Shown here: positions 34,679-43,952 of the stretch, in pieces
How positions within the stretch are numbered: the first letter of the stretch is position 1
How the letters are laid out: each line of letters opens with the position of its first letter
Origin: Aquisalimonas sp. 2447
GTDB lineage: Bacteria; Pseudomonadota; Gammaproteobacteria; Nitrococcales; Aquisalimonadaceae
Assembly: GCF_012044895.1 (NCBI RefSeq)
Contig: NZ_CP050695.1
Coordinates: 2,200,501-2,264,500, forward strand
Length of the DNA: 64,000 nt
Direction of reading: 5' to 3'
Notes under the pieces: generated by a model
The model's input: only the letters and a program-made list of their open reading frames with translations
The model's database searches: none
Told to the model about the DNA's origin: nothing
Position numbers and translations under genes: made by a program

Positions 34679-35703
34679 GTCGACTCGGTGACATCCCGGT
34701 TTCCATCCTCGACCTGGCATCCATTGTTGAAGGCGGTTCGCCGGCGGACGCCTTTGCCCGCACCGTCGACCTCGCGCAGGAGGCGGACCGACTCGGTTTT
34801 CACCGGCTCTGGCTGGCAGAGCACCACAATCTGGATGGCATCGCCAGTGCCGCCACGGTGGTGCTCATCGGCCATGTCGCAGGGAAGACCACCCGCCTCC
34901 GCGTCGGCTCCGGCGGCATCATGCTGCCCAACCATGCGCCGCTGGTGGTGGCGGAACAGTTCGGCACCCTGGAGACACTCTACCCGGGGCGTATCGATCT
35001 GGGGCTCGGGCGGGCACCCGGCACCGACGGCGTCACGGCCCGCGCCCTGCGCGGCGCCAATGCCAGCCTGGAACCGGATTTCGCCGAACTGCTGGCGGAG
35101 TTGCACGGCTATCTGGCGCCGGCACGGGATGGCCAGCGGGTCCGCGCCATTCCGGGCCAGGGCCTGGATCACATCCCCGTCTGGCTGCTGGGCTCCAGTG
35201 GCTACAGCGCCCAGCTGGCCGGTCAGCTGGGTCTGCCCTTCGCCTTTGCCAGCCATTTCGCACCCCGGCATGTCCATGAGGCGCTGGCCCTTTACCGGGA
35301 GGTCTTCCGGCCCTCGGAGGTGCTGGAACGGCCGCACGCCATGGTGGCCATGAATGTCATCGTGGCTGACACGAACGCTGAAGCGGAGCATCTCGCCACG
35401 TCCATCCGCCAGCGTTTCCTGCGCATGGTGCGCAACCAGCGCGGCCGACTGCAGCCGCCGGTGCCGGACATGGAGGCGCTTTGGTCACGCCAGGAGAAGG
35501 CGATGGTGGAAGCCACGCTCAGCGCCAGCGCCTTCGGGGCCGCCGGGACGGTCACGGACCAGGTCGACGCGTTTCTCGCCAGCACCGGCGCCGACGAGCT
35601 CATCATCACCACCGATGTCCACGACCCGGCGGCACGCCTGGACTCACTGCGCCGGTTCGCGGAACTCGCCATGCCGGACGGCGCGGTCGCGGCGGGCGGC
35701 TGA
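34675..35703 (+). CDS. luciferase-like monooxygenase (LLM class, YhbW-like)
   Basis: This 342-residue TIM-barrel protein belongs to the single-component luciferase-like family: it starts with [20 protein letters not shown], and has [33 protein letters not shown], and [14 protein letters not shown]. Such proteins bind reduced FMN and oxidise unknown organic substrates. ATG 34675 overlaps the MFS gene stop. The long open frame further upstream is antisense noise across the MFS gene. Confidence 0.85.
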   Translation: MSRLGDIPVSILDLASIVEGGSPADAFARTVDLAQEADRLGFHRLWLAEHHNLDGIASAATVVLIGHVAGKTTRLRVGSGGIMLPNHAPLVVAEQFGTLETLYPGRIDLGLGRAPGTDGVTARALRGANASLEPDFAELLAELHGYLAPARDGQRVRAIPGQGLDHIPVWLLGSSGYSAQLAGQLGLPFAFASHFAPRHVHEALALYREVFRPSEVLERPHAMVAMNVIVADTNAEAEHLATSIRQRFLRMVRNQRGRLQPPVPDMEALWSRQEKAMVEATLSASAFGAAGTVTDQVDAFLASTGADELIITTDVHDPAARLDSLRRFAELAMPDGAVAAGG

Positions 35704-35741
35704 CCGGGGCGCGGGACACCGGGCCGGTGCCATAACGGCGT

Positions 35742-35793
35742 TCTAAACATATGCGGAAACACTCTTTCCCGCGCCCGCAGGCCATTGTTTAGA
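35742..35793. promoter_or_regulatory. short inverted repeat upstream of the YedE-like gene
   Basis: TCTAAAC (35742-35748) and GTTTAGA (35787-35793) are exact complements 38 nt apart in the AT-richer part of a 133-nt spacer. They may be an operator pair or chance; no clear -35/-10 pair is visible. Confidence 0.25.
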
Positions 35794-35836
35794 CTCTTCG
35801 CCGCTGGTTCCCCATTTTCCAGGAGCACTTGAAGAC

Positions 35837-37057
35837 ATGGCAGCACTGTCCGCATCCATCGCTGGTCGCCCGGGGGGCATGAATCTTGCCGGCTGGATTG
35901 CTGCGGCCCTGGTGATCGTCGGGCTGCTCTATTTCGGCCAGAGCATCGGCGTCAACCAGGCGGCGCTGTTCCTGGTGGGTGGGCTGCTCGGTGTGGCGCT
36001 TTATCACGCGGCATTCGGCTTCACCTCGGCCTGGCGCGTGTTCATCACTGACCGGCGCGGTCGCGGGCTGCGTGCCCAGATGATCATGCTGGCAATTGCC
36101 GTGGCGTTGTTCTTCCCGGTTCTGGAAGCGGGGTCCATCTTCGGCAACAACGTCTACGGTTTTGTCGCGCCCATCGGCGTGGCCGTCGTCGTCGGCTCGT
36201 TCCTGTTCGGTGTTGGTATGCAGCTGGGCGGCGGCTGCGCGTCAGGCACGCTATTCACCGCCGGCGGCGGCAACATGCGCATGGTGGTGACTCTCATCGG
36301 CTTCATTCTCGGCTCGGTGGTCGCCACACACCACGTGCACTGGTGGTGGGACCAGCCCGCCTTCGATGCCGTCTCCGTGGTCAACAGTCTGGGGCTGAGC
36401 GGCGGGCTGGCGCTGAGTTTCGCGCTGTTCGCCGCCATCTACGGCCTGACGGTGCTGCTGGAGAAGCGCCGCCACGGGGGTCTCGAACAGCCTGCTGCCG
36501 CGGAGCGTGCCGGCTGGACCCGGTTCCTGCGTGGCCCGTGGCCGCTGATCTGGGGGGCCGTGGCCCTGGCCGTGCTCAATTTCATCACGCTGATTCTGGC
36601 CGGCAGACCATGGGGCATTACCGCGGCCTTCGCACTCTGGGGTGCCAATGCCTTCGAGGCAGTGGGAATCCAGGTGGGCCACTGGGAGTACTGGCAACTG
36701 CCCCACAACGCCCAGGCCCTGCAGGCCAGCGTCTTCCAGGACGTGACGTCGGTGATGAACTTCGGCCTGATCCTGGGCGCGCTGATCGCTGCATCCCTGG
36801 CCGGACGCTTCGCTCCGAGTCTGCGCATCCCTTTCCGGCCGCTACTGGCCGCCATAATTGGCGGGATTCTGCTGGGTTACGGCGCGCGGCTGGCATTCGG
36901 CTGCAACATCGGCGCCTATTTCAGCGGCATTGCCTCCGGCAGCCTGCACGGCTGGGTGTGGATGATATTCGGCTTCCTCGGCAACATGGCGGGGGTGAAG
37001 CTGCGGCCCTGGTTCTTCGGTGACGAGGCTCCGCGGACCCAGCCCTCCGGCTGCTAA
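35837..37057 (+). CDS. YeeE/YedE family transporter (thiosulfate-type)
   Basis: This 406-residue inner membrane protein has about ten hydrophobic helices and the two half-repeats of the YeeE/YedE family, each with a conserved cysteine: GGGCASGT (Cys134) and AFGCNIGAYFSGI (Cys356). TsuA of this family takes up thiosulfate by relaying it along such cysteines; other members are linked to selenium or sulfite. The ATG at 35837 or one 14 codons later could be the start. Neighbours do not fix the substrate. Confidence 0.85.
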   Translation: MAALSASIAGRPGGMNLAGWIAAALVIVGLLYFGQSIGVNQAALFLVGGLLGVALYHAAFGFTSAWRVFITDRRGRGLRAQMIMLAIAVALFFPVLEAGSIFGNNVYGFVAPIGVAVVVGSFLFGVGMQLGGGCASGTLFTAGGGNMRMVVTLIGFILGSVVATHHVHWWWDQPAFDAVSVVNSLGLSGGLALSFALFAAIYGLTVLLEKRRHGGLEQPAAAERAGWTRFLRGPWPLIWGAVALAVLNFITLILAGRPWGITAAFALWGANAFEAVGIQVGHWEYWQLPHNAQALQASVFQDVTSVMNFGLILGALIAASLAGRFAPSLRIPFRPLLAAIIGGILLGYGARLAFGCNIGAYFSGIASGSLHGWVWMIFGFLGNMAGVKLRPWFFGDEAPRTQPSGC

Positions 37058-37089
37058 GCGGCGTCGACCGGGCACTCGATGCCGCGGAA

Positions 37090-38232
37090 TCAGTCACGCC
37101 GCGTGGCGGGGAACCGGGCAATGACTTCGGTTTCCTCGCCGTCACGCAGGCGCGTCAACGGCATCCAGGTTCCGGGATTCTGCTGATGCACCAGCCGGCG
37201 TAGCTGGTCCGCGGATTGCAACTCCCGCCCCGCGGCCCGGACAATGACGTCGCCGTCCCGAAGTTCCGCGGCTGCAGCGACGGAATCCTCGGCCACATGA
37301 GACAGATACACCCCGTCGTCCCCGTCCTCGGGCACCACACCCAGGCGCACGACCTGCAGCTCATGGCGCTGGTCTCCGCTCAGCAGGAAGGCTGCTCGCG
37401 CCAGGTCCGGTTCCAGGGACGCACACGCCGCACCGGAATCCCGTGGCAACAGCACCGCAACGTCATCGATGCCGAGATCCCGTAGTTGCTCCGGCACGCC
37501 GTGGCCGTATTCCATGTGCCCACTGCCGGCCAGCAGCACCACCAGCGGCGGTTCATCACCGGCATCCAGAGCGGACACGACACCCTCCGCCATGGCGCGA
37601 TCGCGGGCCAGCTGCGCCCGCACGAAGGCCTCCGCTGATCCTCCCATGCCGCGTTGGGCGTGCCCTTCGAAGGATGCCTGCAGGCGTTCACGGTACTCAT
37701 CCGCCGGTGCTGACGCCGGTCCCACGTCGTAGCGCTCATCGGTGGGAACGGCCTCCCAGCCCTCGGCACCGATGCGCTGCACCAGTGATCGGTCCAGATT
37801 CACGGCCCGCAACGGGATACCGTGCAGTCTCGCGAAATGGAGGATGGGCAGGTACAGGTCCGGGTGGTAGCCCCAGTGGGTGTACCAGTCGCTGGCCGCC
37901 AGAAACGCATCCTCGTCCAACTCACCGTCCAGCCAGCCATCCAGCGCCGGCTGCGCCTGGCGCGGCAGCATCTCCAGGGCAATGACCAGGTCATTTCGAT
38001 GTGCGCGCAACTGCGCAATGGTGGACAACTGCCAGCGGTGGTGCTCCATGCGGTCGTGACGCTCCCCCAGCAGAATCACGTCCTGCCGGGCCAGATCGCG
38101 GTACAGGGCGGCATCCTGCACGCGCTCACCGCCAGGTTCACACCAGGTTCCGGCCCGGTCACCGCCAGCCATCGCCGGAGTCACGGTCATGGCCACCAGC
38201 ATGCACACAAGGTATCTCGCCAGCTGACGCAT
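37090..38232 (-). CDS. ChaN-family (haem-binding, Tiki-like) protein with C-terminal PDZ domain
   Basis: The 380-residue protein has a signal peptide ending near TPAMAGGD (no lipobox at the cut), then a ChaN/DUF399 domain (about 40-285) with ILLGERHDRMEHHRWQ, LVIALEMLPR, LRAVNLD and VVLLAGSGHMEYG. The C-terminal part (about 290-375) is PDZ-like (VYLSHVAEDSVAAAAELRDGDVIV). ChaN of Campylobacter binds haem at the outer membrane; the related Tiki fold includes metallopeptidases. It is probably periplasmic; substrate unknown. Confidence 0.8.
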   Translation of the reverse strand: MRQLARYLVCMLVAMTVTPAMAGGDRAGTWCEPGGERVQDAALYRDLARQDVILLGERHDRMEHHRWQLSTIAQLRAHRNDLVIALEMLPRQAQPALDGWLDGELDEDAFLAASDWYTHWGYHPDLYLPILHFARLHGIPLRAVNLDRSLVQRIGAEGWEAVPTDERYDVGPASAPADEYRERLQASFEGHAQRGMGGSAEAFVRAQLARDRAMAEGVVSALDAGDEPPLVVLLAGSGHMEYGHGVPEQLRDLGIDDVAVLLPRDSGAACASLEPDLARAAFLLSGDQRHELQVVRLGVVPEDGDDGVYLSHVAEDSVAAAAELRDGDVIVRAAGRELQSADQLRRLVHQQNPGTWMPLTRLRDGEETEVIARFPATRRD

Positions 38233-38333
38233 CCAACGCTCCAGTCAAACGGGGGTATGGCACTCAGGTCATCCAGTGGCGGGCCTGATACCATGACGCC
38301 ACATCACTATGTCCAATAACGCAGGGGGAGTCC

Positions 38334-39008
38334 ATGAGCCGCATCATCGCCTTCGATGTCAACGAAACACTTCTCGATCTCGCCGCCCTGGATCCCCTGT
38401 TCGAGGATATTTTCGGTGCGGCTTCGGTGCGCCGCGACTGGTTTTCGCAGGTCCTGCAGTCGGCCATGGTGACCACGATTTTCGGGCAATACCACGATTT
38501 CAGCACCATCGCCGGGCACGCCCTCAGCCAGATGGCCGACCGCCACGCAGTGCGCCTGACCCAGAAGAACCGGGACGCCATCAGCGGCGGACTCCGTAGT
38601 CTGCCACCCCATGATGACGTCAAACCGGCTCTTCAACGTCTGACCGACAGCGGGTTGCGCCTGATCGCACTCACCAACTCGCCGCCCCAAGTCGCGCGGG
38701 CACAGTTGGACAATGCCGGGTTAGCCGATCTCTTCGAGGACATCTTCAGTGTCGATGCCGCGCAAACCCTGAAGCCGGCCCCGGAGGTTTACAACACCGC
38801 CGCCCGCAGCCTCCTGGCCAGCGCCCAGGACATGCGCCTGGTTGCCGCCCACGCCTGGGACGTTGCAGGTGCCATGAACGCCGGGTGGGACGCGGCCTTC
38901 GTGGCCCGCCCCGGTCAGGTGCTCGACCCGCTGTTTACTGCACCGGACATCGTGGGCGGGGACCTGGACGACGTCGCCGATCAGATCCTGGCCAAAGACA
39001 CGGCGTAG
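38334..39008 (+). CDS. HAD-superfamily hydrolase, 2-haloacid dehalogenase type
   Basis: The 224-residue protein opens with IIAFDVNETLLDL, the HAD motif I with nucleophile Asp8, followed by a helical cap, motif II LTNSP near residue 115, a conserved Lys in TLKPAPEVY and the acidic motif AHAWDVAGAMNAGW. This pattern is that of L-2-haloacid dehalogenases and related phosphatases. Sequence alone does not separate the two; no dehalogenation genes are nearby. Confidence 0.8.
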   Translation: MSRIIAFDVNETLLDLAALDPLFEDIFGAASVRRDWFSQVLQSAMVTTIFGQYHDFSTIAGHALSQMADRHAVRLTQKNRDAISGGLRSLPPHDDVKPALQRLTDSGLRLIALTNSPPQVARAQLDNAGLADLFEDIFSVDAAQTLKPAPEVYNTAARSLLASAQDMRLVAAHAWDVAGAMNAGWDAAFVARPGQVLDPLFTAPDIVGGDLDDVADQILAKDTA

Positions 39009-39095
39009 ACGATACAACCTGATTCGGCTGCTGGCACTCCCGTGCGCGACTCGCCGCGGGGCAGCCGCGGTTATACAACACGAGGACAACATCCC

Positions 39096-40082
39096 ATGCG
39101 CGCAGCCTGTTACGAACGAGTCGGTCCGGCATCCGAGGTACTGCAGCTGGTGGACATTCCCACGCCGACGCCCGGGGTCGGTGAAGTCCGGGTGCGTCTG
39201 CAGTGCAGCGGCGTGAACCCGTCCGATGTCAAGACGAGGGCCGGCGCCCGCAGCCGCGACCTGCCGTTCCCGCGCATCATTCCCCACAGTGACGGCGCCG
39301 GCGTCATCGATGCCGTCGGTGACGGCGTCACACAGCTTGAACCCGGCGATCGGGTCTGGGTCTGGAACGCGGCCTGGGGCCGGCCCGACGGCACTGCCGC
39401 CGAATTCGTCGTATTGCCGGCGGAGCAGGCGGTGCCGCTGCCGGCCAATACTGGCCCCGAGGCCGGGGCCTGCCTCGGTATTCCCGCCCTGACGGCATGG
39501 CATGCGGTGCACTGCCACGGCGGCGTGCGCGGTCAGACCGTGTTGATTCCCGGTGGCGCGGGGGCGGTGGCCTACTATGCCATTCAGATGGCACGGGATG
39601 CCGGCGCGGCACGGGTCCTGAGCACGGTGAGTTCGGAGGCCAAGGCAGAGATTGCCCGTGAGGCGGGTGCGGAGGCCGTGTTCAACTACCGGGAGCAAGA
39701 CGTGGCGGCAGAGGTCATGGAGGTCACGGGAGGCGTCGGCGCGGACCGGATCATCGAACTGGAATTCGCAGCCAACGCCGCTACGGACGTGGCCGCGGTG
39801 CGCGCGAACGGCCTGATTGTTGCCTTTGGCGCCAACGCCGGCGAGGTTCACATCCCGTTCTTCCCGTCCATTCTCAAGAACGTGCTGCTGCAGTTCTTCA
39901 TTGTCTACAATCTGCCTCCGGAGGACCGGGCGGCGGCCACCGCCGGCGTCACCGACCTGCTGGAGCGCGGGGTGCTGCGTCACCGCATCGCGGAACGGCT
40001 GCCGCTGGCAGAGATCGCCACCGCCCACGACCATGTGGAATCCGGTGCGGTCGCGGGCAACGTGATCATCGATCTGGAATAA
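39096..40082 (+). CDS. zinc-free NADPH:quinone reductase (MDR family)
   Basis: This 328-residue medium-chain dehydrogenase/reductase lacks the zinc ligands of alcohol dehydrogenases. It has SGVNPSDVKTRAG, PHSDGAGVIDAVGDGV, GDRVWVWN, and the NADPH-binding GGAGAVAYYAIQMA. Start MRAACYERVG (ATG 39096, after CGAGGAC) is preferred to an ATG 18 codons upstream. Its 3' end overlaps the convergent tmcA by 17 nt. Quinone or alkenal reduction is the likely activity. Confidence 0.85.
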   Translation: MRAACYERVGPASEVLQLVDIPTPTPGVGEVRVRLQCSGVNPSDVKTRAGARSRDLPFPRIIPHSDGAGVIDAVGDGVTQLEPGDRVWVWNAAWGRPDGTAAEFVVLPAEQAVPLPANTGPEAGACLGIPALTAWHAVHCHGGVRGQTVLIPGGAGAVAYYAIQMARDAGAARVLSTVSSEAKAEIAREAGAEAVFNYREQDVAAEVMEVTGGVGADRIIELEFAANAATDVAAVRANGLIVAFGANAGEVHIPFFPSILKNVLLQFFIVYNLPPEDRAAATAGVTDLLERGVLRHRIAERLPLAEIATAHDHVESGAVAGNVIIDLE

Positions 40083-42264
40083 CGCCGCGGGCGGCGGCGG
40101 GGGCATGGACCGGAATCAATCGCGCCAGCCCCCGGCGCATCACCTGGACCAGCCCCGGCCGGCCAAACTCGCCGGCCAGCCGGGCGGCCTCCGCCCAGGG
40201 GCGGCGCTGGAGCACACGAGCCACCAGGGCCGTCTGCTCATGGCGCTCCAGGTGGGTGCGGACCTCGCTACGGCTCAACGCCCGGAGCACCACCCGGTGG
40301 AGCCCGGTGAGAGAGACTTCGAAGGCACGCTGTCCCGTGGCAAAACCCACTACATCCAGCCAGTCCTCGGCGTCGGGCTCCGGCACATCGAGAGTCGCCA
40401 GCAGCGGCAATACCAGGTCCGGCTCGACCACTGCGAGGGCATCCGCCAGCTGGCCCGGTAGATCCCTTGCCATGCGGGCCCGCCCCTGCTCCAGCAGCTG
40501 ATCACCGCCGTCACCGAGGCTTCGCGCCACGACTGCCGAGTGGGTGCCGCTGGCCGCGTCACGACGCACGCCCAGGCGCAGGGGGCGGCATCCGCAGCGC
40601 TCCCAGAAGCGCAGCAAGTCCGGGGTGGCGCCGAAACTGGCGCCGACCATGTCCAGGCCCGCCGTGGCCGCGTCCCTGGCCACAACGTCGACCAACGCGC
40701 TGCCCAGACCACGACCCTGGCGCCGGGGATGAACGGCGATCCGCATGATCCGGGCGACACGGGCACGGGCGCCATTCGGAAGCCCGACATGGGCCGCCAG
40801 GGACTGCGGCAGCAGATGCCCCTGCGGCCGGCGCTCTCCGGCCCAGATGGCGCGACTGGTGATTGCGTCGAAACCACCCTCGGCGGCCACCAGGGCCGTA
40901 CCCACCAGGTCCTGCGCCTGCCACAGGAGATAGAGGTTCAGATTGGGACCATCCAGCAGGTTGCGCAGATCCAGCGGCCGCGTGCGGTAGTGGGCGTGGA
41001 CCAGCAGACCGAACAGTGCCCGCAGCAACTCCGGCTCAGTCAGCAATCGATCGCGCTCAACGCGCTCGACCCGTGGCACCTCCGTCGCCGTTTCCTCTCC
41101 CAGCGCCGGCAGATCGGCATCCAGCACCAGGGCGCGGAACACCAACGCCTCCACCGGATCGCGGGATTGCCAGCGCACCGGCGCATTCAGCGTGACGTAC
41201 TGCCTCCGCGGACTGCTCGCGTCCAGCACATCCTGGAAGCGCAATGCGAAGCCACGCCCACTGCCCTCGTAACCGTGCACGGTGGTGGCAAAGACAATGC
41301 GGCTGTGCTGCTGCAGCAGCCGCCCAAGCGTGTCCGCCGGCAGTGCTGCTGCCTCGTCCACGAGCACCAGAGCGGGCGTTTCCTCGCTGGCGGCAATCTC
41401 CCCGGGCAGCAGGAACCGCAGCCGTGCCCCGTCCGGCGCGACCACCTCGGTGCGTCCCGACGCCACCCCCAGAACCCGGGCGGCGTGGCTCAGCACCGGC
41501 TCCACCGCGCCCCGACGCGGGCCGGTGACTACGATCAGTCCCCCACGGTCACGCAGCAGGCGACCGGCAGCGATGCCCAGGGCGGCCGATTTGCCGCGAC
41601 CTCGATCCGCGGTGAGGACCGTGGGGCGACGGCGATGCCCCGTCGCCGTGCGCAACACGGCGGCGACCGCGGTGGCCTGGTCTGCCGTGATACAGTCGGG
41701 ATCGTCGGGCGTCGATGGTTCAGCGGAGAACCCGGGCAGCGGCTGCACTTCCGGACAGGTGTGTCCCTGTTCCAGCACGACGGTCCAGGGGTCGGCCCTG
41801 AAGGTGGCCGCCAGCCAGGCCAGGAATCGCCCCGTCAGCGCCTCTGCGCCATAGCCGTCCACCACAAGTCGGTCCGCCTGAGGGTCGGCATACGCAGGCC
41901 ACTCCTCCAGCGGCGGCGTCAGTAACATCACCAGGCCGCCGCCCCGTACCGTGCCAACGCCGGCGCCCAGACCGTCCGGATCCAGCCCGGCGTGGGCATC
42001 CACAACCAGGGCATCGGACTCCGTTCCAAGATGCGCGAGCAGCCCGTCCGGCGCGCAGGCAATGCTGCCCTCGGGCGCCGCCTCGCCCGCCCAGAGCACC
42101 TGACCCCGCTCGAGCCCTGCTGCATCCAGCATGGCGACGGCCTGCTGGCGCCCCCACTCCGCCGCACCGGCGAGAATGACGGCACGCCGCTGCCCGACGC
42201 CCCGGGCCTCCTCCCGCAGCTGTCGCGCCAGGGTGCCGAGCTCCGCGGGTCCGCCGGTGATCAT
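40066..42264 (-). CDS. tmcA: tRNA(Met) cytidine acetyltransferase
   Basis: TmcA forms N4-acetylcytidine at the wobble base of elongator tRNA-Met, using acetyl-CoA and ATP. The 732-residue protein has an N-terminal DUF1726 domain, the helicase-like module with Walker A ADRGRGKS (219-226) and Walker B VDEAAA (302-307), a GNAT domain with the acetyl-CoA loop QGRGLGS (516-522), and the C-terminal tRNA-binding part. ATG 42262-42264 overlaps the stop of the upstream cysteine-rich gene as ATGA. Confidence 0.95.
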   Translation of the reverse strand: MITGGPAELGTLARQLREEARGVGQRRAVILAGAAEWGRQQAVAMLDAAGLERGQVLWAGEAAPEGSIACAPDGLLAHLGTESDALVVDAHAGLDPDGLGAGVGTVRGGGLVMLLTPPLEEWPAYADPQADRLVVDGYGAEALTGRFLAWLAATFRADPWTVVLEQGHTCPEVQPLPGFSAEPSTPDDPDCITADQATAVAAVLRTATGHRRRPTVLTADRGRGKSAALGIAAGRLLRDRGGLIVVTGPRRGAVEPVLSHAARVLGVASGRTEVVAPDGARLRFLLPGEIAASEETPALVLVDEAAALPADTLGRLLQQHSRIVFATTVHGYEGSGRGFALRFQDVLDASSPRRQYVTLNAPVRWQSRDPVEALVFRALVLDADLPALGEETATEVPRVERVERDRLLTEPELLRALFGLLVHAHYRTRPLDLRNLLDGPNLNLYLLWQAQDLVGTALVAAEGGFDAITSRAIWAGERRPQGHLLPQSLAAHVGLPNGARARVARIMRIAVHPRRQGRGLGSALVDVVARDAATAGLDMVGASFGATPDLLRFWERCGCRPLRLGVRRDAASGTHSAVVARSLGDGGDQLLEQGRARMARDLPGQLADALAVVEPDLVLPLLATLDVPEPDAEDWLDVVGFATGQRAFEVSLTGLHRVVLRALSRSEVRTHLERHEQTALVARVLQRRPWAEAARLAGEFGRPGLVQVMRRGLARLIPVHAPAAARGVIPDR

Positions 42265-42512
42265 GCCGTCTCGGCCTCCAAGGCAGCCAGGCGCGCGAAG
42301 GCATCGTCGCTGCTGCTGCCACACAGGGCGGGGGTCGCCTGGAACGCCTCGCAGACGGCCGGCCGTTCAGGTCGCCCGAACAGCCCGCAGCAACCGTCCG
42401 CGGTGAGATGAATGCATGGCACCCCGGCGGGTTTGCCGTCGGGCATCCCGGGGAGTGGCGATGAGATGGAAGGGGCAACGCAACAGGCGCCGCAGCCGAT
42501 ACGGCAGTCCAT
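42261..42512 (-). CDS. YkgJ-family cysteine-cluster protein
   Basis: The 83-residue protein begins MDCRIGCGACCVAPS and has further cysteines in PCIHLTADGCCGLFGRPERPAVC, the pattern of the YkgJ/UPF0153 zinc- or iron-sulfur-binding family. It overlaps tmcA by 4 nt, so the two are translated together. Function of the family is not known; a metal site is inferred from the cysteines only. Confidence 0.8.
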   Translation of the reverse strand: MDCRIGCGACCVAPSISSPLPGMPDGKPAGVPCIHLTADGCCGLFGRPERPAVCEAFQATPALCGSSSDDAFARLAALEAETA

Positions 42513-42515
42513 GGA

Positions 42516-43217
42516 TCAGTCTCGCTGGTGGTCGTTGTCCAGGAAGCGGCCGCAGCCCTCCAGGAGCCGATCATCCACGATCAAGCGCACCGCCTCCAGT
42601 CCGGAACCGGGCTCACCGCACTGGTCGCCGATGGGCTCCAGGCGAAGGTCCACCCGGTTTTCGCTGACCTCAAGTGCCTCCTCCCCCGACCAGCGGACGT
42701 CCTCTGCGCGGACGGGCTCGGCACGCTCCCGGTGGCGAAAGGCCAGCGTGCGGTCACGCAGTTCCAGCTCCCAGGATTGATCAAGGCCTTCGGCTCGATA
42801 GGTGACCCCGCGCAACCGAGCCTCCTCCCACACCGCCGCCCGCGGTGTCTCTCCGCAGCGCACCCGCTCCTCGTCCGGCAGGATAAGCGCGGCATCGGAC
42901 CCGCGAACGGTCCAGTGGAAACCGTCGCCTGCATAGGCGTATTCGGCATCAGTGTCGACTCGACCAAGCGTGGCGCGCTCCCCCGCCCGGTGCAGCCGCA
43001 CGGCCTCCCGCCCCAGGCCCTCGAGGACGATGCGCTCGCCATCGGCGCAGTCATAGACATTCACGACCACACCGGGCGCCGGTGGTGATGGTTCCCGGGG
43101 CCGCTCCTCATCCGGAATCACTTCGCGGTCGACGTCCCGGGCGCAGCCCGCAGCGACCAGCAAGACCAGCACCGCTGTGGCGGCGTTCCGAAGGCTGCTT
43201 TCCCTGCTCCAGTACAT
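42516..43217 (-). CDS. lipoprotein with MliC-like and COG3650-like domains
   Basis: The 233-residue protein has a lipoprotein signal with lipobox LLVAAGC (lipid Cys near residue 25). Residues about 50-118 match the MliC pattern (VYDCADGERIVLEG, YAYAGDGFHW, LILPDEERVRC), which in MliC inhibits C-type lysozyme. The C-terminal part (WELELRDRTLAFRH, CGEPGSGLEAVRLIVDDRLLEGCG) resembles the COG3650 heat-shock/META-like domain. Likely an outer-membrane lipoprotein for defence against lysozyme; the second domain's role is unknown. Confidence 0.75.
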   Translation of the reverse strand: MYWSRESSLRNAATAVLVLLVAAGCARDVDREVIPDEERPREPSPPAPGVVVNVYDCADGERIVLEGLGREAVRLHRAGERATLGRVDTDAEYAYAGDGFHWTVRGSDAALILPDEERVRCGETPRAAVWEEARLRGVTYRAEGLDQSWELELRDRTLAFRHRERAEPVRAEDVRWSGEEALEVSENRVDLRLEPIGDQCGEPGSGLEAVRLIVDDRLLEGCGRFLDNDHQRD

Positions 43218-43262
43218 GTGGCACTCCTCTCCTGCTTGCTCAAAGAATTGCTCAGCGTTTCC

Positions 43263-43952
43263 TTACTCGATGGCCAGCACCCGGGCCACCCCGTCTTCCA
43301 CTCGGAAGCGTACGTTCCAGGCGCCGATGCGCACACCGTAACTGTCGCCGTCTCCTCCGTGTCGACGATAGGCCGGCCGTGGATCCAGGGCCAGGGTCTC
43401 CACCGCCAGCGCCCGCCATTGCGGATCCTCCAGCGCCGGAGCGGCCGTCAGGGTCTCATCGAAGACCACTTCGAGCACCGCAGCCGGCCGCTGGAACTCC
43501 GGGTCCCCGGTGGCCCCGGGCAGGCAGTCGCTGTAGGGCAGATACGGCTTGATATCCAGCACCGGGGTGCCGTCCACCAGATCGTGGTTGCTTATCCGCA
43601 GTCCGCGCCAGTGGCCGCTGGTCACCACGGCATCCAGGGTCACCACTGACAGGCCCAGCGGATTCGGACGAAACGGCGAGCGCGTGGCGAACACCCCCAG
43701 GCGCCGGTTGCCCCCCAGCCGCGGTGGCCGCACCGTCGGCGTCCACTGGCGGCGGCCTTTGGCATGAAACGCGTACAGCAACCAGACGTGGGAATACCGC
43801 TCCAGGCCCCGCAACGCCTCCGGATCATCATAGGGCGACTGCAGGCGCACCTCCGCCGTGGCCGCCGGAGCGAGACCCGGCTGTCTGGGCGTGCCGAACC
43901 GCTCGGGGTAACAGCCATGGACTACCGCCACCGTGTGCATGGGGCCGGTCAT
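43263..43952 (-). CDS. trmO: tRNA (N6-threonylcarbamoyladenosine(37)-N6)-methyltransferase TrmO
   Basis: TrmO (TsaA) methylates t6A37 of threonine tRNA. The 229-residue protein has the VirR/TsaA beta-barrel at the start with YERFGTPRQPGLAP-like sequence, LERYSHVWLLYAFH, and the signature ATRSPFRPNPLGLS, then DIKPYLPYSD and the C-terminal domain. It overlaps the UvrD-like helicase by ATGA. Confidence 0.93.
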   Translation of the reverse strand: MTGPMHTVAVVHGCYPERFGTPRQPGLAPAATAEVRLQSPYDDPEALRGLERYSHVWLLYAFHAKGRRQWTPTVRPPRLGGNRRLGVFATRSPFRPNPLGLSVVTLDAVVTSGHWRGLRISNHDLVDGTPVLDIKPYLPYSDCLPGATGDPEFQRPAAVLEVVFDETLTAAPALEDPQWRALAVETLALDPRPAYRRHGGDGDSYGVRIGAWNVRFRVEDGVARVLAIE

